From positions 744,001 through 808,000 of the forward strand of contig NZ_SDHZ01000002.1 of assembly GCF_004118675.1 (NCBI RefSeq): DNA of 64,000 bases. Direction: 5' to 3'. Under the pieces are notes generated by a model. That model made no database searches, was not told where the DNA came from, and saw only the letters and a list, made by a program, of their open reading frames with translations. Within the stretch, counting starts at the first letter, position 1. Each line of letters starts with the position of its first letter. This DNA is from Filimonas effusa (lineage in GTDB: Bacteria > Bacteroidota > Bacteroidia > Chitinophagales > Chitinophagaceae). Shown here one piece after another: positions 26,021 through 34,836 of the stretch. The position numbers were made by a program, and so were the translations under genes.

Positions 26021-27307
26021 ATGTATCGATACGAATCAAGCAAAACACTATTCGAAAGAGCGCAGCAAAGCATTCCCGGCGGCGTGAACTCACCCGTACG
26101 CGCCTTTAAAAGCGTTGGCGGCACACCCGTATTCATGAAAAGCGCCAAAGGTGCTTATCTCTATGATGCAGACGATCAGCAATACATCGACTATATCGCC
26201 TCCTGGGGTCCCATGATCCTGGGTCATGCTTACGAGCCCGTAGTCAAAGCCATCCAGGAAAAAGCAGTACACTCCACCTCATTCGGCACCCCCACTGAAC
26301 TGGAAATAGAGATCGCAGAGCTCATCAAAAGTATGGTTCCCAATGTTGATCTTATCCGTATGGTCAACAGCGGAACAGAAGCCTGTATGAGCGCCCTGCG
26401 CCTGGCCCGTGGTTATACCGGCCGCAACAAATTCATCAAATTCGAAGGTTGTTATCACGGCCATGCCGATCCCTTCCTGGTAAAAGCAGGCAGCGGCGTA
26501 GCCACCCTGAACATACAAACCGTTCCCGGCGTTACCGCAGGTATCGCCAACGACACCTTAACGGCCCCCTATAACGATCTGGCAGCAGTAAAAGAACTGG
26601 TAGCCACACATAAAAACGAGATCGCCGCCATCATCATAGAACCCGTTGCCGGCAACATGGGTTGTATATTACCGCAACCCGGCTTCCTCGAAGGCCTGCG
26701 TACCCTCTGTAACGAAGAAGGCATCGTATTCATCTTCGACGAAGTAATGACCGGCTTCCGCCTCAGTGCCGGCGGCGCGCAGCAAACCCTGAACATCGAT
26801 GCCGACCTGGTTACCTACGGCAAAGTAATAGGTGCTGGTATGCCTGTAGGTGCTTTCGGAGGTAAACGAGCGATCATGGAACATATCGCGCCGCTTGGTA
26901 ACGTATACCAGGCCGGTACCCTCAGCGGTAACCCTATCGCCATGATAGCAGGTTACACACTGTTACAGGAACTGAAACAGAAACCTGCTATCTATACCGA
27001 ACTGGAAGAAAAAACCGTTTACCTGAAAAATGGCCTCGACAAAGTGCTGGCAGCTTCGGGCCTTCCATACGTGATCAACCAGAAAGGAAGTATGTTAAGC
27101 GTGCATTTCAGCAGCAAGCCGGTTACCGACTTCGCCTCTGCCGCCGCGGAAGGAACAGAACGTTTCAAACAGTTCTTCCACAACATGCTGCAAAACGGCA
27201 TCTACCTTCCGCCTTCTCCTTTTGAAAGCTGGTTCCTGAACAACGCCCTTACAAAAGAAGACCTCGATAAAACAATCGAAGCAGCGCAGAAGAGTTTGCC
27301 GCAGTAA
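26021..27307 (+). CDS. hemL: Glutamate-1-semialdehyde 2,1-aminomutase
   Basis: 428 residues, PLP fold type I. N-terminal [20 protein letters not shown], substrate loop [20 protein letters not shown]-Asp segment [12 protein letters not shown] and PLP-Lys in [17 protein letters not shown]. Produces ALA from the HemA product. Last gene of the haem block. Confidence 0.97.
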   Translation: MYRYESSKTLFERAQQSIPGGVNSPVRAFKSVGGTPVFMKSAKGAYLYDADDQQYIDYIASWGPMILGHAYEPVVKAIQEKAVHSTSFGTPTELEIEIAELIKSMVPNVDLIRMVNSGTEACMSALRLARGYTGRNKFIKFEGCYHGHADPFLVKAGSGVATLNIQTVPGVTAGIANDTLTAPYNDLAAVKELVATHKNEIAAIIIEPVAGNMGCILPQPGFLEGLRTLCNEEGIVFIFDEVMTGFRLSAGGAQQTLNIDADLVTYGKVIGAGMPVGAFGGKRAIMEHIAPLGNVYQAGTLSGNPIAMIAGYTLLQELKQKPAIYTELEEKTVYLKNGLDKVLAASGLPYVINQKGSMLSVHFSSKPVTDFASAAAEGTERFKQFFHNMLQNGIYLPPSPFESWFLNNALTKEDLDKTIEAAQKSLPQ

Positions 27308-27340
27308 CGCCTATTTACAAACAGGAACATTTATAAACAA

Positions 27341-27380
27341 AACGGTCCTATATCGCACAATGATATAGGACCGTTTGTTT
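27341..27380 (+). terminator. Terminator after hemL
   Basis: A 14-bp perfect stem (AACGGTCCTATATC and complement at 27362-27375, loop GCACAAT), followed by TGTTT. It lies 33 bases after the hemL stop and between convergent genes, so it may serve both strands. Confidence 0.85.
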
Positions 27381-27398
27381 GTATCGATAAGAGTAAGC

Positions 27399-27846
27399 TT
27401 ACAATATCATACACTTGCGCCTCCTGCCGTTTTTGAGAACAAGCGTATCATTATCGATAGCCAGGATAAACTTATGCTCCAGATCTTTTTGCCAGCATTT
27501 TAGCGTATCACCAACTTTGAAGATCCAGACATCCTTTTTTTGCAAACAAATAAATAGCAGAACTTTCCAACAATGAGCTGTCTATAGCGCTTACTACAAT
27601 GTAATTCCCGCTCACCAATTCGTATATGCTGAAGCCAAACTTTCCGGTTGGCGTAAACACCAGGCTATCCTTATAGAACAACCTGTCTTTCGAATCGACT
27701 CTGACATTCAGTCGCGGAACAATTAATCCTCCACAATCCGTGCTATCACTATAAACGCCCTCAGCCTTAAACAAAGGCGTTAGCTGCGCCCGCAATTCAC
27801 TGGCGCCAGACACGCAGATCAACAGAAAAAGTATGACTCTTAACAT
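27399..27846 (-). pseudogene. Small secreted protein gene, frameshifted in a poly-A tract
   Basis: The frame opens with a signal peptide (MLRVILFLLICVSGASELRA) and reads to a stop at 27508 after 112 residues. At a run of seven A (T7 on the plus strand, 27535-27541) removal of one base joins it to a further 44 sensible residues (DVWIFKVGDTLKCWQKDLEH and on) ending at 27399, giving 148 residues. The extension is as polar and well-formed as the rest, so the seventh base looks like a mutation, phase switch or sequencing error. Function unknown; it is two bases after another broken small gene. Confidence 0.7.
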
Positions 27847-27848
27847 CG

Positions 27849-28052
27849 CTATTTATTATAAAGATTATCTGGCAGCCGTCCTTCGAAGTCCTGCTTAAGA
27901 CGCTGATAAACCTTCCCACCGGGCTTGTTCCACACTACGAGCTCTCCTTTGTACTCCTCATCAACAAGTATACAGGTATAGGAACTATTTTGCCGGGCAT
28001 TACCACGCCACATCCCGGCAAGCACTACCAGTCAACAAATGATTTGCTTCAT
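27849..28052 (-). pseudogene. Tiny secreted protein gene with in-frame TGA
   Basis: ATG at 28052 begins MKQIIC, then TGA at 28032-28034, after which the same frame continues LVVLAGMWRGNARQNSSYTC to a TAG at 27849 (67 codons). Reading the TGA as the likely original TGG gives a normal signal peptide (MKQIICWLVVLAG). The frame ends two bases before the next broken gene, so they formed one transcription unit. The remaining 220 bases up to higB hold no other gene. Confidence 0.5.
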
Positions 28053-28233
28053 ATCGCTGTAAAGACTAAATATAATTAAAAAGACAGCTATTATAATACG
28101 CCTCCCCCAACCATTCGTCCCGGACATATATCCCCTTGCTATTCACCCCATAAACATGTCTTCTTAGTATAAATACTACAGCAAAACGGTAACTGACTAC
28201 TTGTTAAAAGTTAACCTTTTTTGAAAAATAACC

Positions 28234-28247
28234 GTAACATGTAACAT
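28234..28247. promoter_or_regulatory. Direct repeat in front of higB, possible HigA site
   Basis: GTAACAT occurs twice in tandem, 26 bases before the higB ATG. HigA antitoxins usually repress their own promoter, so this is a candidate site; position is the only support. Confidence 0.25.
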
Positions 28248-28272
28248 AACACGTCACAATTACACTAACTTT

Positions 28273-28551
28273 ATGATAGCAAGCATTCACCACAAAGGCT
28301 TAAAACTATTCTGGACCAGGGGAGACGCGTCCAGGCTGGCGCCGGGGCAGGTCAAAAAAATCAGGAATATTCTTACCATGCTGGATAACGCAGTCATGAT
28401 CGAAGATCTTAACTATCCTGGCTCCGGCCTGCATAGCTTGAAAGGAAATCTGGCGGATTATTGGGCGGTTTCAGTAACAGGGAACTGGCGGATTATCTTC
28501 CGGTTCATAGATGGTGATGCACATTTGGTTGATTATCTCGACTATCATTAA
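28273..28551 (+). CDS. higB: HigB-type toxin (RelE/ParE superfamily)
   Basis: 92 residues. Family pattern: IHHKGLKLFWTRGDASRL near the N-terminus and LKGNLADYWAVSVTGNWRI at the core, ending VDYLDYH. HigB toxins are ribosome-dependent mRNA interferases. The toxin precedes the antitoxin, as is typical of higBA, with 12 bases between. Confidence 0.92.
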   Translation: MIASIHHKGLKLFWTRGDASRLAPGQVKKIRNILTMLDNAVMIEDLNYPGSGLHSLKGNLADYWAVSVTGNWRIIFRFIDGDAHLVDYLDYH

Positions 28552-28563
28552 AGAAAGAGGCAT

Positions 28564-28854
28564 ATGCTCAAAAGAGGCTTACCGCCCGTTCACCCGGGTG
28601 AAATTTTAAAAGAAATGTATCTCGATCCATTAGAGATCAGTGTAACAGAGCTGGCCGATAACATCGGGGTGGCGCGGCGTACCGTATCGTTACTAATTAA
28701 TCAGCATTCCGGCGTAAGTGCCGAAATGGCCCTGCGTCTTGCCAAAGCCTTCGGCACTACGCCCCAATTCTGGCTAAACATGCAACAAAGCCACGACCTC
28801 TGGAATGCAGAGAAGAGGGTTATTTTGAAAAGCATCAAACAGCTATCACATTAA
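28564..28854 (+). CDS. higA: HigA-type antitoxin
   Basis: 96 residues with an XRE-type HTH: PVHPGEILKEMYLDPLEISV, then LADNIGVARRTVSLLINQHS and MALRLAKAFGTTPQFWLNMQ, the classic HigA signature. Neutralises HigB and probably represses the operon. Its last nine bases overlap the 3' end of the convergent PIN gene. Confidence 0.93.
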   Translation: MLKRGLPPVHPGEILKEMYLDPLEISVTELADNIGVARRTVSLLINQHSGVSAEMALRLAKAFGTTPQFWLNMQQSHDLWNAEKRVILKSIKQLSH

Positions 28855-29403
28855 TAGCTTCACTGAGCTGGTCATACCACATTTATCAAGTATAGCCAGC
28901 ACATCATTACGATTAAGAGGTGGTTTTCTTAGCCGGGCAATCATTTTTTCAAACGCGAGGCAAGCAACATCAAAATCTATAAGGATCAGATCCCTTGCAA
29001 AATAATCCGGGTGAGTAATCTGCAGGTTATAAGCAGCAACATATTTTGAAGGAAAATCTTTTGTATTTGCTGTAACGATATGTGTTGCTTCCGCTTTGAT
29101 AGCTGCCGCCAGTACATGCCTGTCATCAGGATCGGGAAGCTGAAGATCACTAATTATCTCTGCAAACCTCGTCACTTCTGCATCCGGAAATGCAATATTC
29201 ATTGCCTGCACTGTTTGAACAATATTTTCTCTGACAAGATCCGGTCTGTTTTTCAATAGGTTATTCACCCATTCCTTCTGTATTATTTTAGACCATTTAG
29301 GCTGAAACAATCTTGCATCAGCTAAACTCAGCAATAAGTCACGAACAGGCGCCGGATACAAAACATTCGCATCTAATACTGCAATCGTACCGATCGCTTT
29401 CAT
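28846..29403 (-). CDS. PIN-domain ribonuclease toxin
   Basis: 185 residues. PIN acidic residues: D11 (VLDANVLY), E44 (IQKEWVNNL), D93/D94 (LPDPDDRHVLAAA) and the TANTKDFP turn near 111-118. PIN toxins cut RNA. Its ATG overlaps the upstream antitoxin gene by four bases, the usual sign of translational coupling in toxin-antitoxin pairs. Confidence 0.87.
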   Translation of the reverse strand: MKAIGTIAVLDANVLYPAPVRDLLLSLADARLFQPKWSKIIQKEWVNNLLKNRPDLVRENIVQTVQAMNIAFPDAEVTRFAEIISDLQLPDPDDRHVLAAAIKAEATHIVTANTKDFPSKYVAAYNLQITHPDYFARDLILIDFDVACLAFEKMIARLRKPPLNRNDVLAILDKCGMTSSVKLLM

Positions 29404-29864
29404 AACTCGTAACCAATATTGAGATCCTGCGCCTGGGAAGCTATAAAGTTTAGTTGCTTTTCCCGGATAGCTTTCTGAGCATGCTCGTAAAGTAAAAGAT
29501 CTTCGAGGCTTACCCTACGGTGTGCCCCCACTTTTTTAAATGGAATCTTTCCCTGCTCTAACAATTTTACCAGGAATGGACGGGATACGCCAAGCAAATC
29601 GGCAGCTTCCTGTGTAGTTAGTTCTGCTTCTATGGGAGAAACCTGTACCGCTTTACCTTCAGCCATATTCTCCAACAAAAACTTTAAATACTGAACAACA
29701 TATGGCGGGATTTCTACAGCTTCCATTTGCTCACTGACACTGGATTGAATAGAAAGATAAACACGGGGAATTTTCTTTTTCCCATTCATCTTATCTAACT
29801 CACTCATTGCTGCCTTCGCAAATTTTTGTTCAGCCCTTGTAGGCTTTTCCATTACTGTTTTCAT
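29400..29864 (-). CDS. Antitoxin with excisionase-type HTH
   Basis: 154 residues. The C-terminal half holds an excisionase/MerR-like HTH (LTTQEAADLLGVSRPFLVKL, then GKIPFKKVGAHRRVSLEDLL). The N-terminal half is charged and has no recognisable domain. Pairing of such proteins with PIN toxins is known as a type II arrangement. A perfect palindrome just upstream suggests self-repression. Confidence 0.85.
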   Translation of the reverse strand: MKTVMEKPTRAEQKFAKAAMSELDKMNGKKKIPRVYLSIQSSVSEQMEAVEIPPYVVQYLKFLLENMAEGKAVQVSPIEAELTTQEAADLLGVSRPFLVKLLEQGKIPFKKVGAHRRVSLEDLLLYEHAQKAIREKQLNFIASQAQDLNIGYEL

Positions 29865-29869
29865 ACTGC

Positions 29870-29898
29870 CAAAATACGAAACATTCGAATTATTCGAA
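29870..29898 (-). promoter_or_regulatory. Promoter and palindromic operator of the PIN module
   Basis: On the minus strand, TATTTTG (29870-29876) resembles a -7 box. Directly upstream is the perfect palindrome TTCGAAT-T-ATTCGAA (29884-29898), and a TTTG lies further upstream. An operator between -33 and -7 would block polymerase. The antitoxin HTH is the likely ligand. Confidence 0.55.
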
Positions 29899-29998
29899 AC
29901 AAACGAAAAACTATTTCTTTAATTACTTAACCTCACACCCTCCTCAAACCCGGAATCGTACCCGCAATAAATTAACAATCAACCATTCCCTGTGCCTA

Positions 29999-30083
29999 TT
30001 GCCTTCAAATATAAAAGCGGCGCAATCGCTTGCTGCTGAAAAGCAGAAGGCAAAAATGTGCAGTTTGCCTTCAAATATAAAAG
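29999..30083. repeat. Pair of 19-bp direct repeats
   Basis: TTGCCTTCAAATATAAAAG occurs exactly at 29999-30017 and 30065-30083. It lies in the 359-base gap between the antitoxin gene and the outer-membrane gene, which otherwise contains only the operator and a terminator. Confidence 0.85.
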
Positions 30084-30154
30084 AGGGTGGGTCATAAATA
30101 AAAATAGCCGCTGAGAATTGCTTAAACGCGAACCCGGCTCCATCAGGTACCCGA

Positions 30155-30194
30155 ATAAAACGAGGCCGTATCGTACTTATGATACGGCCTCGTT
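30155..30194 (-). terminator. Terminator of the outer-membrane barrel gene
   Basis: A 14-bp perfect stem (30159-30172 with 30181-30194, AACGAGGCCGTATC) and, in the minus direction, a TTTTATT tail. It lies 30 bases after the stop. Confidence 0.8.
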
Positions 30195-30223
30195 TATAAA
30201 AATTTCTATACTGGTTTCAGCAT

Positions 30224-31048
30224 CTATTTTTTCAAAGGCACACTTACACCGATATTAGCTATCATTTCGTAACAGCCAAAGGTTTGGCTGGCTTTACCTT
30301 CGTAGACTTTCAGGTTGTAGTACCTGGCGCCTACCAGCTTGTTACAATATTCGAGGAAACCGTACTTGAAGAAAGTAGCCCTTACTGCTGCTTCACCACC
30401 AATCGCAAAACCGCCAAACTGGAAGCCCGCATCATTGGACTGATCGAAAATCGTATTCTCTACGTGCGGAATTACGATGCCCACACCACCTTTCAACAGC
30501 AACGAAAGATTGAACCACTTACTATTGAAATTAGACAGTTGTTTGCGGTGAACAAGGTTGAACAATAGAAAATTAGCCCCATTATTCAACTGGTAAGTCA
30601 GCTTCTGCGGATCGTTGTTGGGGATATAATAATCGACGTCCTTGTGATTCTGCGTGCCTTTGATATGCAGCAGCTGGTCGGGTTTTACCTGGTATTTGGT
30701 ATGATCGAAGTTGATCTCAAAAGCCCAGTTGTCTTTGAAGAAATAACCTACCCGGTAGTTGTACTGGGGAATGCTGATGGCTTTGGTAAAAAGGCCATCA
30801 TTCCATCCCGGCTTATCTGCTGCCAGTACTTTTACGAATTTGTAGTCGTTGCCAAGCGAAGGTTGTTTTACATGAATGGAGCTTGCCGTATACCATTCTT
30901 TGTTATATCCCCAGGAAACATAGAATTCCCCTTTTTTCCCTGGTTGAAACTGTTGGGAAAGGGATTGGTTCTGGGCCTGGGCCGAAGGGGTATGCCATGT
31001 AAAAGCAGCCAGCATACCAACGGCTGCCATAAGTACAGATCTGTTCAT
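30224..31048 (-). CDS. Outer-membrane beta-barrel protein, unknown role
   Basis: 274 residues from MNRSVLMAAVGMLAAFTWHT, with a signal peptide ending AQAQ. The mature part alternates aromatic and polar residues (GEFYVSWGYNKEWYTASSIH; YNYRVGYFFKDNWAFEINFD), and closes with a strand-like IANIGVSVPL. No family was recognised. Another Met six codons upstream is possible. Neighbour of an AraC regulator on the same strand, which may control it. Confidence 0.75.
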   Translation of the reverse strand: MNRSVLMAAVGMLAAFTWHTPSAQAQNQSLSQQFQPGKKGEFYVSWGYNKEWYTASSIHVKQPSLGNDYKFVKVLAADKPGWNDGLFTKAISIPQYNYRVGYFFKDNWAFEINFDHTKYQVKPDQLLHIKGTQNHKDVDYYIPNNDPQKLTYQLNNGANFLLFNLVHRKQLSNFNSKWFNLSLLLKGGVGIVIPHVENTIFDQSNDAGFQFGGFAIGGEAAVRATFFKYGFLEYCNKLVGARYYNLKVYEGKASQTFGCYEMIANIGVSVPLKK

Positions 31049-31121
31049 CTTTGGGTTGTTGAGCAATTAATGATTTAATGCTCTACAGTTGGTTGGGTTA
31101 CAAAGTCTAATGCCGTAAAAA

Positions 31122-31178
31122 CTACGACGAAACCAGTGCAAAGGTTTTACGCCGTTATGTTTTCAAGGCAGCAAAAGC
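31122..31178 (-). pseudogene. Relic of a second AraC C-terminus
   Basis: Just after the stop of the AraC gene, the minus strand carries a diverged copy of that gene's own end. With one frame correction it reads about FAALK-HNGVKPLHWFRR, against FKAAFKKHTGLKPCELLFR in the intact gene. The DNA resemblance covers about 50 bases. This points to a lost tandem paralogue or a partial duplication. Confidence 0.5.
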
Positions 31179-31183
31179 GCGAA

Positions 31184-32110
31184 CTAGCGAAACAGCAGTT
31201 CACAAGGTTTTAAGCCGGTATGTTTTTTAAAGGCAGCAGAAAAATGCGAGATAGAAGAGTAGCCGAGCATTGCTGAAACATCGGTTACGCTTAATCCTTT
31301 CTCATAGAGCAGGTATTTGGCATGCTCCATCCGCTGCTGCTGGTAAAAATCGAAAATGGTAGTTCCGAACACCTCTTTGAAACCTTTCTTGAGGTAACAT
31401 TCGTTCATAGCCACTTTACGGCTTAGTTCTTTGATAGTAATGGGATCGCCAATATGACGAAGCAGTATTTCACGGGCCAGGTAAATACGCTCGCGGCCGG
31501 TTTCGTCGGCCAGGAACTTACAAACAAAGCCTTCTTCTTTTTCGTCGACCAGGCATTCGAGGCTGTACAACAGCAATTCATGCACTTTGGCGTTCACAAA
31601 TATATTTTCCATGGCGCCGGCATAGCTATGATTTAAAAGAGCATCGAGGGAAACCCTTTTGCGGCTGCACACGGGGAAGATCTTGGTAAAGGAATGCGGA
31701 TGCTTGAATGCCAGCACTTCATCTTTCCGGCTCACCAGTTTTACATTGTGTACAAACTGATGCAGGAAGGTGGCGGAAAAGTGGAACGAGAAAACGTCCA
31801 CTGTTTCATGGCTGCCGCTGCAATTCTGCGTTGGCAATTCTGCACACTGGGAACAGCTTTTCTCGAAGCAATATTTGTTCGCCGTTGTACAGTAACGCAG
31901 TTCCAGGAAGTTTTCTTCCGGTTTCTGGTCGTTATAATGGTATACCAACATGCCCGTATCTTCACTCGTCCATTTCTGCTGGGCATAATATCTCCTGATC
32001 ACATATTGAATGGAGCCGGGAATATGTTGTTCTTTAAGATGCAACAAGTTCATACTCGGTTCAATAGTATTCCTATGCGCTACTTTCAGTATATCCAAAA
32101 CTTGTAACAT
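31184..32110 (-). CDS. AraC-family transcriptional regulator
   Basis: 308 residues. The C-terminal two-HTH AraC domain is clear: ILLRHIGDPITIKELSRKVA, NECYLKKGFKEVFGTTIFDF, LSVTDVSAMLGYSSISHFSA. The N-terminal part has several Cys (CFEKSCSQCAELPTQNC) that could bind metal or act as a thiol switch; this is inference. Divergent from gyrB across 250 bases. Confidence 0.92.
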   Translation of the reverse strand: MLQVLDILKVAHRNTIEPSMNLLHLKEQHIPGSIQYVIRRYYAQQKWTSEDTGMLVYHYNDQKPEENFLELRYCTTANKYCFEKSCSQCAELPTQNCSGSHETVDVFSFHFSATFLHQFVHNVKLVSRKDEVLAFKHPHSFTKIFPVCSRKRVSLDALLNHSYAGAMENIFVNAKVHELLLYSLECLVDEKEEGFVCKFLADETGRERIYLAREILLRHIGDPITIKELSRKVAMNECYLKKGFKEVFGTTIFDFYQQQRMEHAKYLLYEKGLSVTDVSAMLGYSSISHFSAAFKKHTGLKPCELLFR

Positions 32111-32267
32111 GATTGCGCAAATTTAATGTATCTACATGTAACATTCGACGAGGTTACACCGGGTATACCCCATTTCTGGCAATAAAATGACGAAAAGAGG
32201 CCCATTGGGACAGGGGGAAGGGATATTTCCACATACTGTTCACAAACCTGTTAAAACGTCAGTTTAG

Positions 32268-34340
<2,073 letters not shown>

Positions 34341-34411
34341 TACTGCTTATGCGGTATGGCATTCTTTTGGAAAACAGCCTATTTTTACTAATTTTTTAAA
34401 ATCAAAGACAA

Positions 34412-34618
34412 ATGGACACATCAAAAATGATCAAGGCATATTGCTTAAAGACTAAGGAGAAAGATGTTCCCTTACAGGATGCAGTGATTTCTAAAACAGC
34501 TAAAGGCGGTTATATTGCTAAAGGTCATGATGGCAAGGGTAATAAAATGAGTGCTATCCTGGGTGAAGCAAAAGCGCTTCAGGCAATCGCTGACGGCGTA
34601 GCCAAGAAAGACTTCTAG
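34412..34618 (+). CDS. Small conserved-looking basic protein
   Basis: 68 residues (or 63 from an internal Met at 34427). The sequence is soluble and rich in Lys, Gly and Ala (LQDAVISKTAKGGYIAKGHD) with no signal peptide. It lies 71 bases after gyrB, before a strong terminator, so is probably the end of the gyrB transcript. I do not recognise a function. Confidence 0.72.
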   Translation: MDTSKMIKAYCLKTKEKDVPLQDAVISKTAKGGYIAKGHDGKGNKMSAILGEAKALQAIADGVAKKDF

Positions 34619-34646
34619 TCTCGGGGCAGACACACAACTTTATAGA

Positions 34647-34687
34647 AAAGCGGCTGTATCTTTTCAGATGCAGCCGCTTTTTTTATT
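34647..34687 (+). terminator. Strong intrinsic terminator after the small gyrB-linked gene
   Basis: AAAGCGGCTGTATC pairs with GATGCAGCCGCTTT (one G-T pair), loop TTTTCA, followed by a T run (TTTTTTTATT). Confidence 0.9.
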
Positions 34688-34692
34688 CTTGC

Positions 34693-34820
34693 TTTTGCTA
34701 AAGATTGCTAAAAAAAGAAACATTTTTAAAGAAGCTTTTGAGAAGCTTTAAAGATGCTTTTAGGATGCTTTAAGACAGCCTTTTCAAAATCGCCGCTTTT
34801 TTTAGCAATCTTTAGCAAAA
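34693..34820. repeat. 25-bp inverted repeat enclosing AAGCTT-rich spacer
   Basis: Arms 34693-34717 and 34796-34820 are perfect complements (TTTTGCTAAAGATTGCT with A7, then G). The 78-base spacer contains shorter repeats around GAAGCTTT, GATGCTTT and GGATGCTTT. It sits between the gyrB terminator and the mfd stop. It may act as a terminator for mfd or be a small non-autonomous element. Confidence 0.85.
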
Positions 34821-34836
34821 ACGGTGAAAATATTTT

